Part shown: piece by piece, positions 19,901-31,800 of the stretch | Layout of the letters: the number at the start of each line of letters is the position of its first letter | Numbering within the stretch: the first letter of the stretch is position 1 | DNA from: Pristionchus mayeri | Taxonomy: Eukaryota; Nematoda; Chromadorea; Rhabditida; Neodiplogasteridae | Direction: 5' to 3' | Length of the DNA stretch: 64,000 bases | NCBI GenBank assembly: GCA_036245805.1 | Contig: BTRK01000002.1 | Coordinates: 39,414,661-39,478,660 of the forward strand | Notes under the pieces: generated by a model | What the model saw: the letters and a program-made list of their open reading frames with translations, nothing else | Database searches by the model: none | Told to the model about the DNA's origin: nothing | Program-made: the position numbers and the translations under genes

Positions 19901-22749
19901 AGGGATTCAGATGAAGAGCTCGAGACAGAGCAGGATGAAAGTTGGAACTTGGTTTCAAGAATGAAAACACTCACTTTAGATTATTGACGAGTTGAAGGAG
20001 GAGTACGGAATCCCCATCACCCGATATGTCCTAAGGAGGTTGATGGAGATGAAGGGAGTGAAAACATACTCTGAAAAGTGAACATTTCGATATGATTATA
20101 TTCTGCACCAAGATATTAATGATCAATAGAATATTCGTAGAAAAGTCCCGACCATCAATCCAACCCAAATGCAAAAGCGATACAAATATGTCGATGATCT
20201 CATGGCCTCTAATGAAACTTTCGCCAATTGGGTAATAGTTAGGTCTTCTATATACTTTATTAGTAAAAATACTTTTAGATTTGGAGTGACGAATGTACTG
20301 TACAGTTGGGCGGAAATCGTCGATTCATTCGTTCATCAAATCAGTATGATAAAAGAAGATTTACTAGCATTCATAAGTTCCCTAAAAAGGTACGCTACAA
20401 AATTATTAGAAATAGTAAAGTAAATCTATTTTGCAGTATATGATTTGGGGAGCCATCACTTGGGATGGAGCAGGCCCTCTTGCATTCATTGAGCCGGGAG
20501 AGACTCTAAACGGACCGGCATATATGGGAATAATGAAGGATTTCTTGCTCCCATTCATTTTCAACTGGAGAGGAAGGAGCGAGGCTGTCTATCAACAGGA
20601 TAGAGCTCCATGTCACGTTGCGAAAACATCACAAGCTCAATTTGCCAATTGGGGGATCACGTTGGCTCCGTGGGCTCCGTCCTCTCCAGACATGAATCCC
20701 ATCGAGTATATTTGGAGGGATTTGAAGATCTGGGTAAGGACGAATCGCAAGCCCAAGAGCCTATCTGATTTGAAGACTTCTATCCTACACTACTGGACCC
20801 ATATCCTTAGTAAAGACATTTGTAGGAAGTATATTAACCACGTTAAGAAGAATATGACATTAGTTCATAAAGTTAAAGGAGGCCCCATTATTGATAAATG
20901 GAAGTATAACAATTAACTATAATAATTTATTGTGTAAATTAATTGTACAAAATTACTCATCTCATTGTTGTCCAGTTGAAGAAGAACCGTGTTGTATTCC
21001 TGTTCCATTGTTCCTCGATCGATAAAGAAGGCAGCGGTCACCTACAACCTTCAGCACAAGCCTTTACTGAACCGTTCAAAGGAAATATAAATATGGGGAA
21101 ATCACTCATCTGACAGATTACTCCAGTCGGTGTCCGCCTTGGATCAGCTTGCAGTACGAGTCGCCAATGTTCTGAGACGGCAATAAGTAGACAATAATTA
21201 ATAAAACAGCGAAGATACGCATTGAAAGCAAAAATCGAAGTTAATCCACGTAGCCAGCTGGCAAGTTGCCAAAACGCGAACCGCGAACTGATTTTTCTTG
21301 AGTACCGTATTGTGAACCGGGAAGTGATTTTTTTCTTTTCGACAACTTCAAAATTAATTTCCCGAAATATTTCAACTTTTAATAGTACAAATTGAATATG
21401 ATTCGATGCAGAATTGCATGCAGAACACAACAAAACCAATTTAAGCACGATTCTCTCAAAAATGAACATGCTAGACCCGTGGGGTCAGTGGGGGTTACTG
21501 GGGGTTACTCGGAGCGCAACGTGTTCACAGGGGAAACCAACAGGACTGTAGTTGTAGAATGGGAATTCTGAATGGACCATATTAGTCTAGTCAAGCACCC
21601 CAACTCACTGGTGATTCTTGTCCACCTCGCATCCGTTTATTTCTAAGATATTTATTTTGGCGTCACCCAATGATTTGGTGACTGCGTCGTATATACGGCG
21701 TGGATGATTTTCTGAGCTCCCTTCACCGCTATCGTTCATGATATTCTCAAGAACTAGAGCCTCGATACACGAAAACATTGAGATGAATCGGGCAACTGGT
21801 GGGAAATGCATCTCCATAGGTCTTCCTGACTGCTCGAGTTTAATTGCCGACGAAATAGGTCTTGGCGATAGCATGGACCTACTTACTTTTGCGAAATCCT
21901 AAAAACATTAAAATTCAGCAACATCCTAGGGATAGCTAAGGTAGGGTATATTGGGAATAAACAATTGGCGCTGACCGTTTTTTTTGCAGAACCAGCTGAT
22001 TTCCATTTCCTTTCCATTTATACGAATTTGTTCTCACCTGCTGGACTGGTTGAACTCGAGTGATAGTCGAGTACATGCTGAGCCACTTGCCGACGCCCAC
22101 TCGGGAACAGAGGGACATGGGAATAATAGCTTTGATTAGCAATCTATCGCCGCTCCAGTCATTCTAGAATTCGGATTTTAGGTAAGGGCATCTTCATTTA
22201 TAAACGCTCTCTCTCGACCGATGAAATTAGGAGAGAGACTGGGAAATGAAGGCAATTGCGGACCTGGGTTGTGCAAAAATTTTACGGTCTATTCATTCGG
22301 CGTACTCTCTTGCCGGTCAGACAGTTCGAGAGAGAATGTGGAATGAAGAGATCGTAAAGTTTTTGCACAACCCAGTTGCGGACTTTACCTCATCTTCTTC
22401 ATCATCGAAGGGGAAACACTTGGCAACGAGTTTCAGCCCTTCAAGAGAACCGAACCGAGGTGTGGAGAAATACAATCTGACGAGATCGTTCCAGAGAGGC
22501 GAGATCTGAAATTAATTTAGAGGAGACAGGTGTGTACGGCACAAGGACCTACAAATCTACACACAACCTGAAAATTGCCTATTGTTCATTATATTAAGAT
22601 AAAAACTAATGTTACTCAATATATTCGAAATATGTTAAATCTAGACGTTAACTGACCAAGCGCATATCATCCGTTCGCTCGTTTGCAATAGCAATGATCC
22701 GTCTAATGATGTCAGGAGGAAGCATTCCGAGGATAATTGCGGGATCCAT
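16962..22749 (-). CDS. F-box-like protein, gene split by a Tc1-like transposon
   Basis: Exons 22749-22657 (MDPAIILGMLPPDIIRRII), 22505-22389 (LISPLWNDLVRLYFSTP), 22163-22038 and 21898-21609 join in phase and total about 209 residues. The first two form an F-box-like module (PPDIIRRII...SPLWNDL); nematodes have large F-box families that bind Skp1 and present substrates to SCF ubiquitin ligases. After a GTGAGT donor at 21608 the Tc1-like element begins 60 bp on. A downstream exon, 17123-16962 (LAELNIKLTLCEDYSERRR... to a TAG stop), lies beyond the element with a good TTCAG acceptor. The phase between 21609 and 17123 does not close directly, so an intermediate exon is missing or the gene is damaged. 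Nothing specific is recognisable after the F-box. Confidence 0.6.
17306..17925 (+). repeat. Left terminal inverted repeat of the Tc1-like element
   Basis: 620 bp, reverse complement of 20929-21548 with about five mismatches. It includes 'gagtaacccccagtaaccccc' near the tip. The inner edge is at '...aatttacacaat'. Confidence 0.93.
18010..19379 (-). CDS. BEN-domain-like nuclear protein carried by the Tc1-like element
   Basis: Nine exons, all with GT-AG borders and consistent phase: 19379-19334, 19297-19097, 19052-18999, 18954-18871, 18805-18745, 18681-18501, 18459-18372, 18326-18160 and 18114-18010, about 328 residues. The first intron is only 36 bp and could also be read through. An N-terminal globular region (ILVKHIDEEKYEVIAG..., then VTSGTQKACLLHLKSLGK) resembles the N-terminal module of BEN proteins. 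It is followed by a Lys-rich basic patch (SPSKKKVVKKAK), a Ser/Pro-rich linker, and a short helix. The C-terminal region (SELHFSRILFDKV ... PSVWKNCVRRF) fits the BEN pattern ending in W-x-x-C-V. BEN domains bind DNA or chromatin and often repress transcription. It is divergently arranged with the transposase. A role in targeting, regulating or protecting the transposon is inference. The domain assignment is by eye. Confidence 0.65.
19380..19589. promoter_or_regulatory. Shared upstream region between the BEN-like gene and the transposase
   Basis: The two genes of the element start head-to-head from ATG 19379 (minus) and ATG 19590 (plus), leaving 210 bp that must contain both promoters if the starts are right. 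I see no diagnostic motif beyond AT-rich patches. The bidirectional arrangement would allow the BEN-like protein to control both genes; this is inference. Confidence 0.45.
19590..20916 (+). CDS. Tc1-like transposase, DD34E, six exons, apparently intact
   Basis: Exons 19590-19774, 19834-19951, 19980-20077, 20141-20231, 20279-20389 and 20437-20916 give about 360 residues, close to the usual 340 for Tc1 transposases. The 28 bp intron at 19952-19979 is suspiciously short; the other introns are 46-63 bp. The N-terminal part contains a helix-turn-helix-like stretch (LNKEGINISYGSVL) and a second (GIPITRYVLRRLMEMKGVKT). Catalytic residues are WSDE (Asp about 168), YQQD (Asp about 256) and NPIEYIW (Glu about 291), with 34 residues between the last two, the canonical DD34E. 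The WGAI motif follows the first Asp block. The stop lies 13 bp from the right TIR. I see no stop or frameshift once introns are removed, so it may be functional. Confidence 0.85.
20929..21548 (-). repeat. Right terminal inverted repeat of the Tc1-like element
   Basis: Mirror of 17306-17925. Differences seen include a/g in 'ggttcacaatacgg', c/t in 'ggcggacaccgac' and one in the '..ctagcatgttc' block. It ends CAGGACTG followed by TA. Confidence 0.93.
22264..22375. repeat. Long hairpin of the CATTC...GAATGAAG family
   Basis: A nearly continuous inverted repeat. 'ctgggttgtgcaaaaa' at the left pairs with 'tttttgcacaacccag' at the right, and inner stems 'ttcattc..cgtactctct' pair with 'gagagaatgt.gaatgaag'. 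It lies in the intron between the second and third F-box exons. Length and pairing resemble a small MITE or a pre-miRNA-like fold; nothing indicates which. Confidence 0.6.
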
Positions 22750-24583
22750 CTATATCGCTTCCGAGAGTTAAATGCGTGCGAATGCAGACAATAACAATAG
22801 TGGCGTAAGTTAGGGAATGCAATGAAAATGTTTATCGGATTCGAATTTAGCACAAAGCGCGCCAATCGAGTCACGCGTTTATTTAATTTGAGGGTTGGAA
22901 GATTGCCAAGGTAAGCGTGGCAACGAATGAGGACGCGCAGTAATTATGCGAGTAATTCAGATGTATTTGCGCGATCGGACATCTATACGTTCTGTAGAGT
23001 TCCCGATGTTTGAAGACAATTCAACCTAATCATTGTCGAGCTAAAATGATACTATAACTTTGGCCTGAGTCATCCATCCCTGAGATGCTCAAATGAAAAG
23101 CGTCAGCAATAGAGCCAATGTCTCTCAGAAGTGATCTTGCTAGCCAGAGTAGAGTGGCTCAACCTCAGTCAATTCGAGAAGTGAAAAACGAGCTAAACCC
23201 CACGCTCTTCCTTGTAAACTTCTTGCAGATGAGGCAAGTGAGACGAGCGAGAGATAATGGAAGAGTGAGAGAGTACAGAGACAGACATTCCCCCCATCCC
23301 CTCTGGCAAACACGGAGTAGGTCAAACAGTAGACTCCCACAGTGCCCCTCTCCCTCTCCTCTCCCACTCTCCCCTCTCCTCCTCTCCGATGGCCCATCTC
23401 AGATGTCAGTTATGCTTCAGGGCTTTTGTCACGGTTATTTTTGAGGCAGGCCACTTGATCTCGAGTTTGTGCGCTCCTTGTTCAAAGATATAGAGATGGG
23501 TTGAAAAAATGCGCCTTTGAACCCATCTTTGGCTCGCCAGAAATATGTATACATGTTGCGTCGATGTTCGTTAAAATTGGTTATTTTCTAACATTGACGA
23601 TCATATCCTACTATGATCACGTTCCCGGATTCCTTTCGTGCTTTTCTCGAGTGGGTTTCCATACGGAAGGTGATTGAAGAGCTCGTGTTCTGCTCATTCG
23701 GCTCTAACAAACGTTCGTGATCATTCGGAGAGAGCTTCACGAATTCGTCATTGTCTGTTGTTTCCGGTCAATTGTCTTTGTGTCCGGATCATCAAATTAT
23801 TTAAGAAATAATTCATATTTCATCATTGATGTCTACAATGAAGATCTGTAAAATGATCTGATCTGGAAGGACTCTCCGATTACTCTTGCGCTCATTAGGC
23901 AACCAATTTTACCTTGACTGAAATCTGGATTCTGCGTGTTCAATCTGCAGTCGCGTCAGCGAATGATCATCCAGGGTGAATTTCTTGCAAAGTCGTACTT
24001 ACCCTGTATTCTGATCATTTATTCCGAATACACTGCCCACTTTTCCTTTGGAATCTGAACTTTTGTAGCGCGAAGTTGGAGCACTCAGGCTGTGCGCAAA
24101 ATCAGAATTCTCGCTTGTTTCCCGTTCACTCTCAGCGAACTCCCGCTGCCTTTTCCCCTCTTTTCGTGAACAGAAATCGCCCAATCGCCGGCTCAGACCA
24201 CATAATCTGATTAGTCTCCGAATACCCTTTGTCTTCTGGAGAATCAGAGCACTCCTGGGAGTTTTTGCTTCATGATGAGCACCCTCTATTCACGTTTTGT
24301 GTCGTGCAGTCACTACAATTTGCTCTAATTTTGTACCGGTCTTGAAAGATTTATGATTCAGATTAAACTCATCTTGCGCCTGCCGGCTATCTAGCACTCA
24401 AGCTAGACTCCATTGTACCCGCGCGATCCTCCTTTGATCGACTATCTATTTGAATAATTTGCACTCGACTGGAGCTACGGGTGCATGCTCTACGGTGATC
24501 TTTATTTTTGCAAGTGTGGGCTTATTGGGGAGATGTTGTTTGACACACGGGGCGACAGAGGGGTCAGAGTGGGGATGGGTCCG

Positions 24584-24667
24584 CAAGAAATCGTCTCTTC
24601 ATTCTAAACTTTCTCTTTTCGGACATATCGGGGAGAGAGCACGCTGAATGAATAAAGTGATTTCTTG
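24584..24667. repeat. Short hairpin of the dispersed family
   Basis: 'caagaaatcgtctcttcattct' pairs imperfectly with 'gaatgaataaagtgatttcttg'; the loop includes 'ttcggacatatcgg'. It shares its outer stem with the hairpin at 24,938-25,028. Confidence 0.6.
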
Positions 24668-24937
24668 TGAGGAGAGACAGAAGCCGACTTCTGAAATTCC
24701 TTAGATTCGCCTCTAGCTTGGTTAGGGATGGGCTCTCTATCTCTCCCTCTCTCCCTATCTATCCATTCTTCTGTGTTGATCCAAAGGCGATCTGAAGATG
24801 GAAGAAGCTCTGAAAGGGAGTGTGCATCCCACTCCCTCATCTATCAATGTTGGCCCAACATGTCTAACCTTTGTCCCCGTGTATGCTCGCCATTCCTTTG
24901 AAGATGCCCGATTCAGAGGCGCTGCAAGAGTATAGGG

Positions 24938-25028
24938 ATGACTACGCAAGGATATCTCTTCATTTTGCTCCCTTTCTCATCGGCCTCATCCGTGCAACAG
25001 TACGCAGAATGAAGAGACGATTTCTTGT
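24938..25028. repeat. Short hairpin of the dispersed family
   Basis: 'tctcttcattttgc' faces 'gcagaatgaagaga', followed by 'cgatttcttgtga' as in the 24.6 kb copy. The loop contains 'catcggcctcatccg'. Confidence 0.55.
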
Positions 25029-25821
25029 GAAGCCTTCCCGGATTCTGAGATGATGTAATAGAGTTGTATGCTGATATTACGCCATCTAGTTGTCTTGATC
25101 CGTCAACACACGGCGGTTCGCCTGTACAATTCACCGTTAAATCTGGCCAGTAATGTCCACAAGGAGCGGAAGACCCAAGAAAAGTTCACCTTGCTAAGCC
25201 TATAGTTACTCAGTTCGGTGTACATGACTAACTCCCAGGCGTTTCCGCATTAGCAATCGGGTGGGCAAGCAGTTCAGACGGGAGCGCGCTCTCTAAATCA
25301 CCTGATCTCTCGCCTGTCGCTTTCTCTAACCCCCTCCAAGTCGTACACTCTCTCGCATCTCTCTCTTCGCTCCGTCTGGCACAGTGTTCGCTTTGTTCGC
25401 TTGTGCCCTCAAGCTTGCTCATTTGTGGACATTAGCGATCGGGACAACGGGTGATTGCAAAGAAAGAAGAAGCAATGAAATTTGGGGATCTCGATCCCGA
25501 TTCGTCATTGAGTTTCAGTCCAATGATAAAACTCTGTGAAATTATGGGTAGCCAATGGTTCGTTGATAGGTTTTACTCAAAATCAGTTACTCCAATACCT
25601 AGGCACATGTGTTAAACCGAATCCTCAGCTCAACTCAAATATTTTCGCGTCCGTTTCCATTGTGCGCTCGATTTCTATCACTTCCTGCGTTCCTTGCTCG
25701 ACAATATCGCACTTCCAGCTCTTCACACAACAAACACAATCGTCTTCCCGCACACTCAGCCAAGCTGTTGCGACGCGCGACACACCACATCGAGGGCGAC
25801 GTTTTGGAACCGTCGCCTCCG

Positions 25822-28800
25822 ATGTACGGGTACACGACGACGGATCGGCGGCGGTCGCTGTGCAGAGTGGACGAGATGACGCTGAACCGATTCGCGCCGA
25901 GTTACAATAACTACGCGTACCAGACGAACACTATGAACCCGAGGCTAGTGATTCATTTTTTTTGTGTTTTGATCGTGAAATTGGTTACGTTTCAACTGAT
26001 AGATAAGTAATGGTGAGAGGGATAATTCGGATTCCTGTGCTCGTGGTTGTTTTCACCTAAAATTTTAAAAAAATGTATAATCTCTGAACGTTTTTCTTGA
26101 TTTTTTTTTGAATTGGACATTGGACTTATGTCTGGATCTTGGGAAAATATTGACATTCCATCCTCATAGTATGCTTGCGTACGCCTTTAATTGTTGCTCC
26201 TTTTCCCGATTGACCCTTCTCCCTCTCTCTCTCCGTCTCCCTCTCTGCCTCCCTCTAGTGTACATGCATGCACACAAAGTCGCCTCATCTTTCTCTTCTT
26301 CTGTGTATGGTCAAGTTTGTACGAGGAATGAGGCGCGAAAAGCCGGGCAGGATTATGGTGCGAAGCTAATTTTAGAGGTCACGGACATCACTCGGGTGCA
26401 AAAAGACTCACACTCCATCTTTTGCACACGAATAGAGCCCGGGAAGATCAAATGGCTACTGTAAGAAATGAAAAAAGCAGTGTAATGCTGCCAAACTAAT
26501 TTTAGAGGGCATAACACCACTCTTTGGCAAAAAAAGCATATGCTCACAATCTTGCACGCCTTAGGCACGGATAATAATAGGTAAAATGAAGCAGCAGGTT
26601 GAGGATTAGGATCACAAAGGCAGGAAATTGAGATTGTGTTTCCTAGATTTCCCGCCTGCACCTACGGATGACTGATCTCCATAACAGTGTACTCATTGGA
26701 ATCGTGAATCTTAACACACATTTGAGTAAGAAAATATAAAAAAATAATCAAATAACATATAACTATCTACAGCCTAAGAACAAAATAAAGAGTGTCTTAT
26801 TCATACATCAGATGATGTTTTGATCTTTGTCGTCTCTCAGGGGCAAGTGCAAATAATAGCCAAAACCCGCTCTTCTGACAGCCGTGAGCCGGCACTCTCT
26901 TCAGTATGCACACTATCTCGGGTCACTGACCGCCGAGAGAGCACGCGATTTGAGGAGATCGCGCTCAGTTTCCTCCCTGGACACGAAAGAAAAGGTGTCA
27001 ATTACACGGGGGACGCCTCTAGACAATGGCCGGTTGCTTGAGAGGCGCACTCTGGGTGAGCGATTCCACTTCACTAGCGGTGATTTTGTGAGTAGCGTCG
27101 CTGTCTCGATCTTCTCTCAATAGCCCTCTGCATAATTCACCTTAGCGTTGTAATTACATGCCTTCATCTGGATAATTGAAAACTGCAGTGTTTTCTATGT
27201 ACAGTGAAATGTATCAGAAAAAAATAGACCAAGGTATCCTCATTTGTTGAATCTGAAACAGCTGGAATCCTTCGAAAATCAGCGCGCTATTGTTGCGACT
27301 ACAGTTATTTCATTATCATCATCATTCAGGACAGTTTCAAGATAATTTTTTGTTGTTTTTTTACGTCGCACTTGACGAAACCAATACAACTTACGACAAT
27401 TCACAATTCAGGGAATATGAATTTAACCTGAAACATAACCTGTGGATTTTTTCCTGATTTTCTGTGAAAGAGACCCATCAAATCATCCCTGAAGTGGGGT
27501 GAAAGGAGCGGTTTTTGTTTACGTTAAAGAAGTGACGTGTGCCTAGAGTGAGCATGTGTGATCTCCTCTCCTGTTGCCTTTGTGTCAGTTCCTGCCTTGC
27601 CTTGCGGGCGTGCAGATTAGCCAGCAAATCCTTCTCTGGCTCTCCTTAGTTTGCACACACTCTCGCTGGTTAGAGAAAGAAATATAGCAGGCTAACAGAG
27701 GAGAGACAGGCGATAGCACAAGATTAGGCGCAGGTAATCCAATTGCTGGGTTGACTTACCACCCCCTCTTGACCCTCATCTTCGCTTCTTCCTGAATTAT
27801 CAGCCATTTGCTATGTCTACCTTACTCCCAATGGGTCGCTCGAATGTAGCCTCCAGCCCTCCGATACAGCTGCTACGGTATAGTTAATGGTTTCCTATTA
27901 GGTATTCAGACGAATATTTTGATGGGGAACTGGATTTTTGGACATTGTAAAGCATTTTTTATCATGTGTCGTTTTTTAAGTTAAAATAAGTTGCTTTTCA
28001 GGCACAGTCAGATCGACTCGCTGCCTCGCTACAACTTTGATGCTGGCCAGAGAATGTACAGGAGCACTTCCTTGAACAGGTTAATTATTTCATTAAAACT
28101 ATTTTCGAAAATAATATAACTATTTCAGTCTCGCCGCGGGCTCCTCGCTACCGTCGAAGGAGTCGCCTGTGCGCATTACTACTTAATTTTGATTTGGATT
28201 TTTCCTAAAATCATTGCAAAAAATGGTGATAAATGGCGAAGTGATGAAAATTTGGTCTGTTATGATTCGTTCCAATCAACATCCGTTTCTTGCAAACTCT
28301 CAGGCTTTATTTGCGATCTTCCTCAACAGGATAATAAAATAATCATGGATGCCCAATGCAGGTGTCCTGCCGTCTCGACACCGCGGCCTCTTCCTCCACA
28401 GCTCCGCTAGGAGATGATGTCATGTACTCCGGATCTACTGATAGATCGACGTGAGTTGTTGTTGTTTCAATCTTTTTCGCACGTTCTTGACGTATTTTTT
28501 GATGCAGCGCCTATCCCATTCTCATAATCAATGAAGTAGTGAATTTTCCGTTTTCAAAATGGGAAAACAACAGATAATGGTAAACACAATCCGTTCCCTA
28601 CTCTTGATATTGCGCAATCCTCTAGTACGTAATCATACTTCCTCCTTACTCCATTCTAATCCGGGGGCTAGGTATGGCTTCACAAGAACTAACTCTTCTC
28701 ATTATGCTTGCTTCCTCACCGTTCTTACTAGGGTTGGTCAAACGATAGCGATATAACGAGCTCGTATCGCGCGCCCCTCTCTATTACGAGCTCGACACCT

Positions 28801-31800
28801 CGCTTCAAAGTAGATCGAGGAATAACGAGCTCTTTACCCTCGTATTGCCAACAATAGTTCTTACTAATGAGATAGCGAGAAGAATGAAGAACTTATTTTT
28901 GTGAATACATCCAAATCACTAAGTGCGTTCGCGTCACTAGGGACTTTACCTATTCGACTCCTCACTAGCTCATCAGTTCTATCGTTAATGAGCACAATGA
29001 GCTATTTTTTCTTATCCGCCCCTTCTGTTGATATTTCGCAATTCTCAAGTGCGCAATCGTCCCTCTGCTCATTCTCAGCCCTATTCCGGGGCTAATAACT
29101 CCATGTCTATGTTATGTTCGGCGAGAGGACGCTCAGAATATAAACTGGCATTTTTTACGAAACCATCCCCATCACAAAGTGCGTAAACGTCCTTCTTCCC
29201 CACTCCATCCCTATTCCGGGGTCGCTCGTGACGCGCCCCGTTCTCTGGCAGTATCTTCCTCCTCTCATCCCCATCTGTGGCCTATTGTTGCGCGTGCCTT
29301 GTTAGAGAAGCGGGAGAACACGCAAAATTAAGAGAGCATGTCTCTAGCCTGGACCGCCGGGGGCTATAAGCGGCTACCATATCGCGTGTTGTGTCGTCAT
29401 GCCGGCCCGGAAGCGCAAGGAGCTGGCCCGATTCTACTCATTTCCCATACTCTCTAGCAGGTTATAGACCAGAAGAGAGTGCGGGAAATGGAGAGAGGCA
29501 GAGAAAGATAAGAGGTTAGATAAGGCGAGAGAGTGTGTGAAAGTGAGAGAAAGCGGCGGAGCGATAGTGCTCCTCCCAGTCCGCGAAGACTGTAAGCATA
29601 TCTGACCGATTGCGTCACGAGGGTCGGAGATTAACTGGGCCAGCACTTTGTTGGCCGCGAACCCTCGTTAGTGCGAGAACGTCAAAGGCGGCGCCTTCTT
29701 AGACAACATCTGAACTTGTTTTCACTCAGTTTGTCGGATGTTGATGACACCATCAGATCGTTGGTCTGTCCATTTGTAGCGAACCGACTTCACAGAGCGC
29801 TTCTTTTGCGAAGAATGATCTAGTCAACGGTTGAGCCTGTGAACATAGTTCACATAGTTATCCTCAACTGCCGCGATTCCACCTTAGGCTAGCGAAGAGG
29901 CGCTAGAATTTTCCCACGATCACCGGTCCTTCCCCGTATCTTTTCTCTCTCGATATCTTCCGGTTCTCATCGGAAGATTCTAGTGCGCCAATCTGCATCT
30001 GCGTGATAGTTCTCGCTAGTACGCTACTGTACTACTGGATACTGTAGCTACAGTATCACACAACCAGTTGACCTACCGTATTCCGCAATGGATCTGTGTA
30101 GGCATATGGAGGCGGATTTTGCAGCGCGGCCTCTGCCAAAGCGCGAGCCAGTAGCAACCAGGTATCAAATGAATTATTGTTGTTTGTGATTGATGGAAGA
30201 AAATGCTCATAAGAGACTGATAATTTCAAGAAAACGCTCGATTTGCAATGCGGGTGAAAGTCAACTGATTTCGCTTTGGCATTCGAAACTTCGAGCAAGC
30301 GTTTCCGTCCAAAATGTCCAATATGTTGTCGACATGCTTACTTGTTAGGCGATAGTCAATCTTCTACATTTCCTATTGCCATATAAATTGTTGTGATCTG
30401 CACACGTTTGTGTAGTCCAGATATGAGTGCGCACTGTCTACAGTCTCAAGTTCACTCCGATTTCGCGCTTCCCAAAACCGAACCGGAAGTTGCCCGTTGC
30501 CTGGTCGAGTGTGAGCCTAGCAGAAGAAGTAGGGAGGTGTGTAGGGAAGAGGCGGTAATGTGATCAGGCCAGGCAAGCTGATTCAGAGGGAGAGAGAGAG
30601 AGAGCAGCTCAATTACCAGATGATGGAGGTACTCGGAAGAGGGAGGCGAGGGCGCGTGGGCTTAGGGTCATCTGTTCTGGACCTCCTAATGATCTGTCCT
30701 TCCCATCCTCTCTATTCCATGCACTCTATCGTCAGAGCACCCAAGGGGAGGATTTCAGTGATTCAGACGTGTGCAATCCAATTAATTTTCCCAATTATAT
30801 TCCGCATCAATAGCACGGATAAAAACGAACGACCGGCTCACACCTATCCATTTTCTGAGGCTTTTGCAATTCGTTTGCTTTGTTTGAATTCTTCTTCGAG
30901 ACGTTTCCGTCTAACATTCACCAGATTTTGCAAATTTCTTCTTATTGAACATACCGAGAAAACGCATTTAGCCTAGACCGTAACTGACGAATCTCGCTCG
31001 CATAGTGTTTTTATAGTGATCTTAAACATTTTCGTAAACACATATTACCCACGGACCACTGTGTCATTCAAACGAATTTTTGTTCTATATTTTCGCAGTT
31101 ACTCCGCACTATAGCCCACATTTGTTCATATTTTGTTAATACAATAACATTTTTTAAAATGATTTTTAAAATTAATTTCATTTATTTTGCAGTTACTCCC
31201 GTCGAGCGATCGGGCTCGTCATCTGCGTCGCGCTGTCGCTTCTCGTGCTTGTGTGCGCCCTGGCCGGGCTGGTTGCGTTCACCGCGGGAAATGGAGGCGA
31301 TGGAGGACGTGAGTTGATCTACCTGATTAATTGCGATAATTAGTAGTTTATACTAATTAAGTAATATGCAAATGAATGAGGACTTGAGTAGATCTACCAA
31401 TAAAGCAAGCTTTGATTTGAACGAATTAGTTAACGATTCGGGGGATGGGGGAGCGTCAGTTGCTTAGTTCCGCTCGCTCGTGTGCGCCGTCGCTGAGTAC
31501 ATAGTATTTACATACTCGGCCACAATTATTAGTTTCGGTCATTTGCTGCGAAGAAGGGCGCGAGCTTGTTAATTTGGCTGAATTTCTGTTGATCCTGCTT
31601 GTAGGGGAAGGCTGCAATAAGTTATGACTATTTGTTTATTTTGGCAACGGAATCTGAAGAGGAATCAATTATCTATCCCCTGCAACACCGTCTGAAACCA
31701 GTTAAACGCATTACAATCACATCGTATTACCATATTTTTCGCGCTGTCCTAACTGCTCCGGCTGTCACTAACTGCGCAATTCCGGTCTGCTTCTCCCATT

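Larger units (their letters stand above)
17306..21548. mobile_element. Tc1-like DNA transposon with long TIRs and two divergent genes
   Basis: The element begins CAGTCCTGTTGG and ends CCAACAGGACTG, flanked by TA at 17,304-17,305 and 21,549-21,550, as expected for Tc1 family insertion. TIRs are about 620 bp (17306-17925 and 20929-21548) and I counted only about five differences, so the insertion is young. Inside are a plus-strand spliced DD34E transposase (19590-20916) and a minus-strand nine-exon BEN-like gene (19379-18010), separated by a 210 bp shared upstream region. Their stop codons lie 13 bp and 85 bp from the inner TIR edges, so the interior is almost wholly coding. It is inserted in an intron of the F-box-like gene. 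At 4.24 kb it is much longer than the classical 1.6 kb Tc1. Confidence 0.93.
22750..25821. other. Intergenic region between F-box-like and M13 genes
   Basis: About 3 kb upstream of both genes, which are transcribed divergently. It contains C/T-rich low-complexity patches (for example 23,290-23,400), several short hairpins and no convincing exon on either strand. Promoters of both genes must lie here, but no specific element can be named. Confidence 0.5.

Noticed and set aside
28735..28860. Repeated ACGAGCTCG motifs as a regulatory array
   Set aside because: A few related palindromic words occur, but spacing is irregular and nothing ties them to a promoter.
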